Part shown: positions 8,560-16,473 of the stretch, piece after piece | Numbering within the stretch: position 1 is the first letter of the stretch | How the letters are laid out: each line of letters starts with the position of its first letter | NCBI RefSeq assembly: GCF_014280075.1 | Contig: NZ_CP047950.1 | Location: 992,001 to 1,056,000, forward strand | DNA from: Synechococcus sp. A15-62 | GTDB taxonomy: Bacteria > Cyanobacteriota > Cyanobacteriia > PCC-6307 > Cyanobiaceae | DNA length: 64,000 nucleotides | Reading direction: 5' to 3' | Notes under the pieces: generated by a model | Told to the model about the DNA's origin: nothing | Seen by the model: the letters and a program-made list of their open reading frames with translations, nothing else | The model's database searches: none | Program-made: the position numbers and the translations under genes

Positions 8560-9315
8560 ATGAAATATCCAGGCAAGGATCCGTGGTATTTCGGGGATTA
8601 TCTGGGTGGCCTCCCTGGCAATAACTATTCTTTGCTACTGAATTGCATAATCATACTGCTTTTAGCGCAAATCGCCTTGAGTACCGAACCATCATTAGAC
8701 ACGAAGGTTGGTCATTTTTATCTTGACTTTGCATTGAATTTGATTGAGGTTTTCTTTATCACTGATTATGTTGGTAAATTAGCTAATACATGGTCTTTAT
8801 CCGATTATTCTATTTCGGGTCTTGTTGCCTCTTTCTTCCAGAGAGGCGCTCTCATTGATCTTGGCATCGTCTTGATCTTGGTAACCGAAGTTTTCCCTAA
8901 CGACTCATTTGTTGTGATTGGAATATATATTTTGAAATCTTTGCTGTCTATATATTACTCGGGATTTCAACGTGTCTTAAAGCGTGTTCAGTTTATCTTG
9001 ACTGATTCTCCAGGTTATACATTCTTCCCCTTGGTTTTGCTTGCCATTGTGACTTACGTCATGGCTTTCTGTATCTATCTGCTCGAGCGGGATTTTGATT
9101 CAGAGCATTTTGGCTCAATCACCCGAGCCCTATGGTTTTCCATTGTCACGTCTACCACGATCGGTTATGGCGATGTAACCCCTTCAACAACCCTTGGTAA
9201 GTTTGTCGCAATCGGTTTTGGTATTGTAGGAATCGTTTGTGTTGCTCTTTTAACTGCTAATATTCTTGAGTCTAATTCAAGATTCAACGAACTTGAAGAG
9301 CCTTCTGACGCTTAA
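8560..9315 (+). CDS. Six-helix K+-channel-like membrane protein
   Basis: The 251-residue protein has S1-S6 arrangement. S1 is near residues 23-41, S2 57-78, S3 96-112, a short S4-like segment (about 118-146, KSLL..GFQRVLKRV), S5 155-176, pore helix 188-200 and S6 215-235. The selectivity filter is T200-I-G-Y-G-D205, the K+-selective signature. The S4 positive charges do not show a clear every-third-residue pattern, so voltage gating is doubtful. There is no obvious cytosolic ligand-binding (RCK) domain. Position within the Mrp operon suggests a role in moving K+ or balancing charge. Confidence 0.85.
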   Translation: MKYPGKDPWYFGDYLGGLPGNNYSLLLNCIIILLLAQIALSTEPSLDTKVGHFYLDFALNLIEVFFITDYVGKLANTWSLSDYSISGLVASFFQRGALIDLGIVLILVTEVFPNDSFVVIGIYILKSLLSIYYSGFQRVLKRVQFILTDSPGYTFFPLVLLAIVTYVMAFCIYLLERDFDSEHFGSITRALWFSIVTSTTIGYGDVTPSTTLGKFVAIGFGIVGIVCVALLTANILESNSRFNELEEPSDA

Positions 9316-9321
9316 GTTTAA

Positions 9322-10056
9322 ATGACTGATAATTCAATCTTAACTTTTGAATCGCTCAACCATGTTCTCGATGTTGGTACGCCTTTCCCTCTTTTTGAAT
9401 CCTACTTAAATTCATACTCAACCTATATTGATTTTTTGAAGTTTGGTTGGGGAAGTGCACTTGTAGACCCCGATTTTTCGCGAAAGTCAAATCTTTGCAA
9501 ACAGCTCAATGTTCGTCCTATCCTTGGTGGAACTTTCTTTGAGTATATGATTCATCGTCATAGCTTTGACGAATTTTTACGCCGAATAGAATCCTTTGGT
9601 CTTGATTGCGTTGAGCTTAGTCGTGGAACTATTGACCTTGATGACGCAACCTATTGCTCATACATCAGAAAACTTTCCTCAAATTTCTTTGTGATGAGTG
9701 AGGTGGGTCGTAAATCATCTGACCCGGAATTTGAATTAACTGCTCAGCAATGGATTGATCATTGCGAAATTTCAGCCCAATCGGGTGCTTCTCTTATCAT
9801 TCTTGAATCCAGGGAATCTGGCCGTTCTGGCTATGTTTCAGATGGTGGTCAAGTGGATAGTGTTTTGCTTGAGTCAATTACTGCAAGGCTTCCAATTGGT
9901 TGCTTTCTGTTTGAAGCTCCCATCAAATCAGTACAGACCTATCTGATTAAGCGTTACGGACCGAACGTGAACATGGGCAATATCTCTCTTGATGACCTCG
10001 TGGCTGTCGAATCTCTCCGTAAAGGATTACGCTCAGACACGTTATTGGCTGTGTAA
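9322..10056 (+). CDS. Phosphosulfolactate synthase (ComA/PslS family)
   Basis: The 244-residue TIM-barrel protein keeps the family's conserved blocks in order. They are YIDFLKFGWGS (35-45), LGGTFFEYM (68-76), VELSRGTIDL (97-106), VMSEVGRK (124-131), LESRESGRSG (161-170), FEAPIKSVQ (197-205), VNMGNI (216-221) and LRKGLRSDT (232-240). Known members add sulfite to phosphoenolpyruvate to give 2-phospho-3-sulfolactate, for coenzyme M in methanogens or sulfolactate in Bacillus spores. No ComB phosphatase or ComC dehydrogenase gene lies nearby. The gene starts six bases after the channel stop, so it is probably in the same operon. The family call is firm; the actual product here is unknown. Confidence 0.88.
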   Translation: MTDNSILTFESLNHVLDVGTPFPLFESYLNSYSTYIDFLKFGWGSALVDPDFSRKSNLCKQLNVRPILGGTFFEYMIHRHSFDEFLRRIESFGLDCVELSRGTIDLDDATYCSYIRKLSSNFFVMSEVGRKSSDPEFELTAQQWIDHCEISAQSGASLIILESRESGRSGYVSDGGQVDSVLLESITARLPIGCFLFEAPIKSVQTYLIKRYGPNVNMGNISLDDLVAVESLRKGLRSDTLLAV

Positions 10057-10119
10057 CGTCTACTTGTTTTCCATTTGCTGATTCGCCCTTGTTTTAATGC
10101 TAGCTTAAACGAATGTGTC

Positions 10120-10125
10120 TATAAT
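10120..10125 (+). promoter_or_regulatory. Consensus -10 box upstream of the binding-protein gene
   Basis: TATAAT occurs exactly once in the 70-base gap after the phosphosulfolactate synthase gene. No good -35 is visible at 17 bases. A start site about seven bases downstream would exclude the TTG at 10128 as the start codon and favour GTG at 10158. Confidence 0.45.
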
Positions 10126-10157
10126 ATTTGCATGGGTTCTTTGGCTTTTTTTGTTGC

Positions 10158-11009
10158 GTGTTTAATTCTTTTCTTAGATTAATTGTTGCATTCGCATGCG
10201 CATCTTTGCTTCTACTTTCTCCTCTCGAGGCCAACGCAGCCAATGACTTTGTGGATGCTATTCAAGCGAGAGGCTACCTCAAAGTAGGCTTGCCCCCTTA
10301 CAACACTCCTCCTGCTTACTTCCTTGAAGAGAACTCAGATGAGCTCCAAGGGTACGATGTTGATTTTGCAAGAACTCTAGCGAGCAAACTCGGCGTAGAA
10401 ATCCAATTTGATCGCTCGTCCAAGAGTTTCAATAATCTGGTTGAACGTGTGGGTAATGGTGATTTTGATATCGCAATTGGCAAACTTGGTCTTACATACA
10501 ATCGGCTTTTTGATGCTTTCCCGATTCAATATCTGAGTTTTCGCCATGCTTTCCTTGCTAATCGAGAATTTGTTGCTTCACTGGGTGTCGATCCAGATGA
10601 CCCTAAGTTTGGCGAGATACTGAAGAATTCAACCATAAGGATTGGTTCGATCAAAAACTCAACCTGGGAGACTGAGGCAAAAGCTAATTTTCCAAATGCT
10701 ACGTTTGTAGGGTTTAAGAATTGGCCAGCGGCCAAAAAAGCATTGTTTGAAAAAGACTCTGTGATTGATGCAATCTACCGTGATACCACTGAGATTAAGC
10801 CAATTGTTTATTCTCAACCTGATTTGTCGCTTGAGTATGTACCGATCCTCTTCGATGAGTTGATTGATCGAAAGTCCATCTACTTGTCCCAAGATGGAAG
10901 GCTTGGTCTTAAAGACTTTATCGACATGGCATTGCGCCGAGAATGGGGAGGAATCAAGACTGATATCAACATTCTGGACGAGTTCCAATCCTTCTATCTT
11001 CCCTCTTGA
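10158..11009 (+). CDS. Periplasmic solute-binding protein, family 3
   Basis: The protein is 283 residues from the GTG at 10158; a TTG at 10128 would add ten residues. It has a hydrophobic signal peptide ending near ANA-AND. The mature part shows the family-3 pattern: LKVGLPPYNTPPAYF, then LQGYDVDFARTLASKLGV, then GDFDIAIGKLG. These proteins normally deliver amino acids or organic anions to an ABC permease. No ABC permease or ATPase is nearby; instead an SDF symporter follows two bases after the stop. The ligand cannot be inferred. Confidence 0.85.
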   Translation: MFNSFLRLIVAFACASLLLLSPLEANAANDFVDAIQARGYLKVGLPPYNTPPAYFLEENSDELQGYDVDFARTLASKLGVEIQFDRSSKSFNNLVERVGNGDFDIAIGKLGLTYNRLFDAFPIQYLSFRHAFLANREFVASLGVDPDDPKFGEILKNSTIRIGSIKNSTWETEAKANFPNATFVGFKNWPAAKKALFEKDSVIDAIYRDTTEIKPIVYSQPDLSLEYVPILFDELIDRKSIYLSQDGRLGLKDFIDMALRREWGGIKTDINILDEFQSFYLPS

Positions 11010-11011
11010 TC

Positions 11012-12352
11012 ATGCGTATCAACTCCTCACTTGTTCAATCTCTATTTTCCTCCGTCTTCACCTTCCTGCCAAGGTTGCGAAAACCGCGCAACTTTTTCCT
11101 CTACATCTTGCCTTTTTCAATTGTTTTAGGCAGATTTATTCCACCTTCCTACTCATCCACGTTAAACGAAATCGGTGTTTCGTTGGTTCAGCTTATTGCC
11201 TTTCCAGCGATTCCACTGGTTTTATCCGCTGTGATGATTTCCATTGCCAATATCTTTGGCTCTGAAACCCGAAGCAACAGCGATCGTATTCGATTCGGTA
11301 CAAGGTTTGTTGTTTCATTGTTGGTGGCAATCTTATTTGCATCATCCCTAGCTTTGTTGCTTTCGCTTTATCAAAGCCCAGGTATTCTTTCCCCGAGCGC
11401 AAAGTTGTCGATTGGACGGTTCATGCTCGATGTTACCGACATTCGCATTGGTGCTGTTTCTACTGTCGCCCAAGTGAATGATATTTGGTTTTCGAGGCTC
11501 ATACCTAGCAACATTTTTGCTGATGCCTCTGATGGCCAAACATTGAAAGTCATCACTGGATCTGTCATTGCTGGTTTGGCAATTGCACGTCTCAGATCAG
11601 ATAGCACGCAACCCCTTCTTACTTTGCTTCGAAGCGTTAATACAACTTCAGTTCAAGTTTTAAGCATAGTACTGAATCTCGCTCCTCTGGTTCTTATATG
11701 CCTTATTTCTGCTGCGATTTCCACGATCAATGCTGAAATCGTTGTCGCCCTTCTTAATTTCACGATTTGCGTTTTCCTTACTGCAATCGCATCTCTGGGC
11801 ATCTCTAGACTCGTCTTCCGTCGTTTTACGTCTACGTCAGAACGCTCAGGCATTTCCGTGAATCCAGTGGATTCTGTTTTTCTGCTGAGCTTGTCCACAG
11901 GAAGCAGCATGACCGCTTACCCCTTGCTTTTTGACACTCTCACTGGCATGGGTCGTGATGAATCTGAAGTTGAGGCTTCGGCTTCACTGAGTTTGCTAAT
12001 TGCCAGGCTTGGGAATGTTTCTTATAACGTGATCGCCATTTTATTCGCTCTAAACCTTTATGACGTGAGCATCACTCCCGTAAGGGTTGTTGAAGTTATT
12101 GCCCTGGGTGCCATCACCGGGATTTCAGCAGCTGGGCTCACAGGGGTAGCGACTGTCCCCACCATCACTGTGGCGCTTCTTTATTTTCAAGTTCCTGCAC
12201 CTCCGATTCTCGTTCTTCTTTTAGCGATTGATCCAATTTTGACCCTCCCTCGAGCTGCAACCACCGGAGTTTTAGCGATGGCCATTGCCGTGGTTTCTTC
12301 TTACAAATCCCCTTCCCAGAAGGATTTGAAAGCTGCTGCATCAGCCGTCTGA
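11012..12352 (+). CDS. SDF-family (dicarboxylate/amino acid:cation symporter) transporter, divergent
   Basis: The 446-residue membrane protein has about eight helices. The order is typical of the DAACS family: IPPSYSSTLNEIG near the start, RLIPSNIFADASDGQTL (family: lPsN.f.a...g..l), an HP1-like serine-rich loop STGSSMTAYP, and an HP2-like AAGLTGVATVPT. The usual SSSAATLP motif, the NMDGT motif and the substrate-binding D-x3-T-x2-N of the last helix are all changed (IDPILTLPRAATTG). Substrate is therefore likely not glutamate or aspartate. Start: ATG two bases after the binding-protein stop; TTG at 11006 is an alternative. Confidence 0.82.
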   Translation: MRINSSLVQSLFSSVFTFLPRLRKPRNFFLYILPFSIVLGRFIPPSYSSTLNEIGVSLVQLIAFPAIPLVLSAVMISIANIFGSETRSNSDRIRFGTRFVVSLLVAILFASSLALLLSLYQSPGILSPSAKLSIGRFMLDVTDIRIGAVSTVAQVNDIWFSRLIPSNIFADASDGQTLKVITGSVIAGLAIARLRSDSTQPLLTLLRSVNTTSVQVLSIVLNLAPLVLICLISAAISTINAEIVVALLNFTICVFLTAIASLGISRLVFRRFTSTSERSGISVNPVDSVFLLSLSTGSSMTAYPLLFDTLTGMGRDESEVEASASLSLLIARLGNVSYNVIAILFALNLYDVSITPVRVVEVIALGAITGISAAGLTGVATVPTITVALLYFQVPAPPILVLLLAIDPILTLPRAATTGVLAMAIAVVSSYKSPSQKDLKAAASAV

Positions 12353-12365
12353 CTTTTCTCAAAGA

Positions 12366-12839
12366 ATGTTTCTCTCTCGATATCGAAACCTGTTGCATTC
12401 GCTTTCTGTGCGCATCCGGACTGCTGCACTAAATATTCTCTGCGTTCTCCTTCTTGGCTTCGCATCAACGTCGTGCTCCTTTAATTATGAACCGCCGAGA
12501 AGTCTTGTTATAGAGGCTCTGCAGGCGCAAATTGCTGTTACCCAATCATCGATCTCCGAGAGCCTTGGTCTGAATCCATCGATTAAGGTCCCCGAGGTTA
12601 GCCGTGTGCGTGTCGATCATCAAGAAACACTCAAAGTGGATGGTCAAAGCTTCATTCATCTCGAAGGAAGCTTTGATTGGCAACTCCCCCAAGATCCTGT
12701 GCGGGTTGATAGCTCTTTTGAGCTTTTCCTCCTAAAGGGGCAGCGCGGTGAGGGTTGGACCCTTGCACGGCCTGTTGCTGGCGAGGCGGGTGATCTTCAG
12801 CGTTGGCTCCTGTACCCCCTTGGGTTACCTCAAGCTTGA
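12366..12839 (+). CDS. Putative lipoprotein of unknown function
   Basis: The 157-residue protein has a basic N-terminus, a hydrophobic helix (about residues 22-34) and ASTSC, a weak lipobox. The rest is soluble and unrecognised. It starts 13 bases after the symporter stop. Base composition climbs along the gene, from 43% GC at 12361-12420 to 62% at 12721-12780 by hand count, so the edge of the AT-rich block falls inside it. The last 15 bases overlap the end of the convergent exporter gene. Confidence 0.65.
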   Translation: MFLSRYRNLLHSLSVRIRTAALNILCVLLLGFASTSCSFNYEPPRSLVIEALQAQIAVTQSSISESLGLNPSIKVPEVSRVRVDHQETLKVDGQSFIHLEGSFDWQLPQDPVRVDSSFELFLLKGQRGEGWTLARPVAGEAGDLQRWLLYPLGLPQA

Positions 12840-13733
12840 TCTCTTTTCACGTGCTGAGAGGCTGATCAGGGTGGCGGCCAGTACCAGCATCCCGCCACCT
12901 ACTTGCCAGGCATTGATTGATTCAGCAAACCAAATCCACCCCCAGCCAGCGGCAAAGACCACCTGCACGTAGTTGATCGATGTGGCTCGGGCGGCGGGCA
13001 GGCAGCGCAGGCCCTCGGTCACCCAGATCTGGCCCAGCTGGGTCATCACCCCGACCCCCAGGAGCCAGAACCATTCGATGCCTTGGGGCCAGACCCCTTG
13101 CTGCAGCACCCAGGGCAGGGTCAGGGGAACCGAGATCATCGGGAAATAGAGGATGATCACCAAGGGGTCCTCGGTTTTCGACAGACGCCGCACACTCACG
13201 TAGGCCAGGGCGGTCATCAGAGCGCCACCAATGCCGATCAGGGAAGGGATCAGTTGCGCAGTTTGCGCTGTTCCCGTGAGCCACTGCGGTTGCACCACCA
13301 GCGTGACTCCGATCCAGCCCAGCAGAACTGCTGCACCGATGCGTCGGCGCAGGGGCTCGCCCAATAGCAACAGCGCTGCCACGGCGGTGAAGGTCGGGTA
13401 GGTGTACTGGAGCACCGTCGCTGAAGCGAGCGGCAGCTGGTCAATCGCTTCGAAGAAGCAGAGCAGGGCCAAGCTGCCCAGCACCCCCCGCGCCACCAAC
13501 AGCCCCCGCCGTTGGCCCCACGGGGAGACCCCGGCCAGGCGCAGGCCCACAGCGGTCAGAACAATGCTGATCAGGGCCCGGCACAGCACGATTTCCGCCA
13601 CCGGAAGCCGACTGTTCAGTTGCTTGACGCAGACCGTCATCAGGCTGAAGGCCAGTGAGCTCAGGATCAGGGCACGGCTGCCCCGCACCGAGTCCCGGTT
13701 CCACCAGGGCTGTGGGGTCTGCGGTTCGGCCAT
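12825..13733 (-). CDS. EamA/DMT-family transporter
   Basis: The protein is 302 residues from MAEPQTPQPWW. The longer ORF beginning at 13811 would run into dnaG and adds unlikely sequence. It has ten hydrophobic segments in two EamA halves, with FSLMTVCVKQLNSRLPVAEIVLCRALIS early and YVQVVFAAGWGWIWFAESINAW in the second half. DMT proteins of this type export amino acids or metabolites across the inner membrane; the substrate is unknown. It diverges from dnaG. Confidence 0.88.
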   Translation of the reverse strand: MAEPQTPQPWWNRDSVRGSRALILSSLAFSLMTVCVKQLNSRLPVAEIVLCRALISIVLTAVGLRLAGVSPWGQRRGLLVARGVLGSLALLCFFEAIDQLPLASATVLQYTYPTFTAVAALLLLGEPLRRRIGAAVLLGWIGVTLVVQPQWLTGTAQTAQLIPSLIGIGGALMTALAYVSVRRLSKTEDPLVIILYFPMISVPLTLPWVLQQGVWPQGIEWFWLLGVGVMTQLGQIWVTEGLRCLPAARATSINYVQVVFAAGWGWIWFAESINAWQVGGGMLVLAATLISLSAREKRSSLR

Positions 13734-13786
13734 GGCTGTTCTGATGACGGGGTGCACGGAACCCTGCGACTTCGCAGAATGGACCG

Positions 13787-15835
13787 ATGGTGAACGCCCG
13801 CCTGCACCCAAGAACGATCGAGGCCGTCAAGGAACGGGCCGACATCGTTGATGTGGTGGGCGAGCACGTGGTGCTCAAGAAGAAGGGACGGGAATTCGTC
13901 GGGATCTGTCCGTTCCATGACGACAGCAAACCGTCGATGACGGTGTCGCCCGCCAAGCAGTTCTACTACTGCTTCTCCTGTGGTGCTGGCGGCAACTCCA
14001 TCAAGTTCCTGATGGAGTTCCAGCGCCAGAGTTTCAGCGATGTTGTGCTGGATCTGGCGCGGCGTTATCAGCTGCCGATCGAGACGGTGGATGGTCCGCA
14101 GCAGGAACGGCTGCGGCAACAGTTGTCTCGCAGGGACAAGCTGCAGCGGGCACTGGCTTTGGCTGCCGGTTGGTTTCGCAGCCAGTTGATGGCGCCTGCT
14201 GGCGCAGATGCCCTCAAGTACCTCAGTGATGGCAGAGGGTTGAGCCCCGCCACCCAGGAGAACTTCCAACTCGGCTATGCGCCGGATCAGTGGGATGGTC
14301 TGCTCAACCATCTTCAACAAGTTGAGGGGCTAGCGCCTGAGCTTCTCGAGGCTGCTGGGCTGGTGGTTCCCCGCAAGGGCGGCAACGGGTTCTATGACCG
14401 TTTTCGCCATCGGGTCATGGTCCCCATCCATGACCGTCAGGGCCGGGTGATCGGTTTCGGGGGACGCAGCCTTGATGGCAGCGAACCGAAATACCTCAAC
14501 TCCCCCGAGACCGAAGTGTTCGAGAAGGGGAAGCATCTGTTTGGTCTCGATAAGGCCTCCAATGCCATCCGCAAGGACGACAGGGCGGTGGTGGTGGAGG
14601 GCTATTTCGATGTGATTGCCCTGCATGCCGCCGGCATCACCAACGCGGTGGCCTCCCTCGGCACGGCTCTGAGCAGTCAGCAGATCACCCAGTTGTGCCG
14701 CGTCAGCGACAGCAAGAGGATCGTTCTGAATTTCGACGCCGACGGTGCCGGTGTCCGTGCAGCCAATCGGGCCATCGGCGAGGTGGAGCAGCTGGCGATG
14801 CAGGGCCAGCTGGAGCTTCGGGTTCTGCACCTTCCTTCAGGCAAGGACCCCGATGAGTTCCTCAAACAGAACGGGGCCGGCGATTACCGAGCTCTGCTCG
14901 ATCAGGCCCCCCTCTGGCTGGATTGGCAAATCGAGCAGGTGCTGGAGGAGCGCGATCTCAGCCGGGCCGACCAGTTCCAACAGGCGGTCACGGCCCTGGT
15001 GGGGCTGCTGGGCAAACTGCCCCAGTCCGCTGTGCGCACCCACTACCTCCAACGGGTGGCGGAGCGCCTCAGTGGTGGCCAGGGACGCCTGGCCCTTCAG
15101 CTCGAGGACGACCTGCGGCAGCAGGTGAAGGGCCAGCGATGGCATGGGCGCTCCAGCCGTCACGAGCAGCCCGGTGAATCCGGGCAGCGGGAGCGCTGTG
15201 AGGCCGATCTGCTGCGGCTGTATCTGCATTGCCCCCGGCATCGGGCCACGATTCGCCAGGAACTGCGCAAACGCGAACTGGAGGATTTCGCCATTCCCCA
15301 TCACCGCCATCTCTGGGCGGCCATCACGGATCTCGAGGAGACCAACCTGGGTGAGGGGCGCTTGGAGTCGATCAGCCGTTGCGACGACGACGGCGAGGGT
15401 CTGGATCTCATCGATCTGCCCCGCTTGCTCACCGATCAGCTTCTGCTGGAGAGCAGTGCGCTGGTGTCCCGCCTGACGCCCCTTTTGGAGCCAGGTGAAT
15501 TGCAGCGTGTTGCCCTGGCGGAGCCCCTGGAGCAGCTGCGGGGCATTGCTGCCCTGCTGGAGCGTCAGAAAAGCTTGAAGCGCTGCCGGCACCTGTTGGA
15601 GGCCTGGGGCGGCCAGCGTCTGCAAACCCTCGAATCTTGCATCGCTGTTCTGATTGATCAGGAGGCTTCGTCAGATCAGGCCTCCGTGGACATGGAGGTG
15701 CGGATTCAGGCCCTCTTCGATGACCTCAACCGTGATGCGCTGCGCTACCAGGAGCTGTATTACACCGAGCGAAAACACATCGGCCATCTGGATCAGCAAC
15801 GTTGCGCCAGTTACACCGTTCCCCCGGCCGCCTGA
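13787..15835 (+). CDS. dnaG: DNA primase
   Basis: The 682-residue protein has a CHC2-type zinc ribbon (C41, H44, C62, C65 in CPFHDDS...YYCFSCG). The catalytic core follows, with a TOPRIM segment VVVEGYFDVIALHAAG (near residues 265-280) and LNFDADGAG. The C-terminal part is the DnaB-interacting helical region. It makes RNA primers at the fork. The start ATG fits the conserved N-terminus (RLHPRTIEAVKERADIVDVVG). Confidence 0.97.
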   Translation: MVNARLHPRTIEAVKERADIVDVVGEHVVLKKKGREFVGICPFHDDSKPSMTVSPAKQFYYCFSCGAGGNSIKFLMEFQRQSFSDVVLDLARRYQLPIETVDGPQQERLRQQLSRRDKLQRALALAAGWFRSQLMAPAGADALKYLSDGRGLSPATQENFQLGYAPDQWDGLLNHLQQVEGLAPELLEAAGLVVPRKGGNGFYDRFRHRVMVPIHDRQGRVIGFGGRSLDGSEPKYLNSPETEVFEKGKHLFGLDKASNAIRKDDRAVVVEGYFDVIALHAAGITNAVASLGTALSSQQITQLCRVSDSKRIVLNFDADGAGVRAANRAIGEVEQLAMQGQLELRVLHLPSGKDPDEFLKQNGAGDYRALLDQAPLWLDWQIEQVLEERDLSRADQFQQAVTALVGLLGKLPQSAVRTHYLQRVAERLSGGQGRLALQLEDDLRQQVKGQRWHGRSSRHEQPGESGQRERCEADLLRLYLHCPRHRATIRQELRKRELEDFAIPHHRHLWAAITDLEETNLGEGRLESISRCDDDGEGLDLIDLPRLLTDQLLLESSALVSRLTPLLEPGELQRVALAEPLEQLRGIAALLERQKSLKRCRHLLEAWGGQRLQTLESCIAVLIDQEASSDQASVDMEVRIQALFDDLNRDALRYQELYYTERKHIGHLDQQRCASYTVPPAA

Positions 15836-15890
15836 GCCATGGGCCGGTGGTCTGGGCAAACTGCATCAGGATCTGTTCCTCGAGCTGAAG

Positions 15891-16148
15891 ATGTCTGAAT
15901 TCTTCGAAGCGATCTGGCACGGCGAGGGCGTCGGCGATGGCGGTGATCTGGAGGAAGCGCTGCAGGCCTACGTCGCGGTGAAGCCGGAGGAGGGGGATTG
16001 GGTTGAGGCTTGCGCCGCCGAGGGGGCCGACCCCGTGATCGAGCGCTTCGCTTCCTTTGACGCCTACCTCGACAATGCTGATCCGCTTGAGCGCATTGCC
16101 GTCACCCCGCAGATGATCAGCGAAGCCCTTGCGTTGTTGCCGTCCTGA
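15891..16148 (+). CDS. Conserved small acidic protein, unknown
   Basis: The 85-residue acidic protein (MSEFFEAIWHGEG...) has no membrane segment and no motif I recognise. The start ATG was chosen because the longer ORF overlaps dnaG. It begins 55 bases after dnaG, and its stop overlaps the next start in TGATG, so the two small genes are probably translated together. Confidence 0.65.
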   Translation: MSEFFEAIWHGEGVGDGGDLEEALQAYVAVKPEEGDWVEACAAEGADPVIERFASFDAYLDNADPLERIAVTPQMISEALALLPS

Positions 16149-16444
16149 TGACTGATTCGCAGCTGGATTTCGCCGCGCTCGATCCGGTCAACCACCTCTG
16201 GCCGGCCTTCGTGGAGCGTCTGGGCTCCGACAAAGCCCAGCGGGCTGTCCGACAGGCGTTGGATCTGCAGGGCATGCAGGGGCATCAAGGCACCCTGCCG
16301 GTGCTGTTCACCGAAACCGGCGGCTTGGCGCTGGCCAGCACCGATCTGGTGCGGGAGCAGACAGGGCTTAACGCCCACGGTGAGCGAATGGTGTTGCTGC
16401 TCAGCACCCGTGAACAGGTCATCCAGTTGCTGCAGGAGGTCTGA
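16148..16444 (+). CDS. Small protein of unknown function
   Basis: The 98-residue soluble protein contains LDPVNHLWPAFVERLGSDKAQRAVRQAL and ends in VLLLSTREQVIQLLQEV. I do not recognise a family. It is translationally coupled to the gene before it and convergent with umuC. Confidence 0.6.
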   Translation: MTDSQLDFAALDPVNHLWPAFVERLGSDKAQRAVRQALDLQGMQGHQGTLPVLFTETGGLALASTDLVREQTGLNAHGERMVLLLSTREQVIQLLQEV

Positions 16445-16473
16445 GGCCTGGCTCAAAGCTGTGGCTCAGGCCT
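16444..16473. repeat. Inverted repeat between convergent genes
   Basis: AGGCCTG (16444-16450) and CAGGCCT (16467-16473) flank a 16-base loop between the stops of the small protein gene and umuC. It may serve as a bidirectional terminator, though no T-run follows. Confidence 0.3.

Noticed and set aside
10158-12352. Ordinary ABC amino acid importer
   Set aside because: No ABC permease or ATPase gene is present next to the binding protein.
4060-12720. Classical integrative element or prophage
   Set aside because: There is no integrase, transposase, tRNA or direct repeat at the edges, so only a recombination-type replacement is proposed.
14837-15625. 262-codon minus-strand frame opposite dnaG
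   Set aside because: It lies entirely over a well-supported gene, has no recognisable motif and follows the usual antisense pattern of GC-rich codons.
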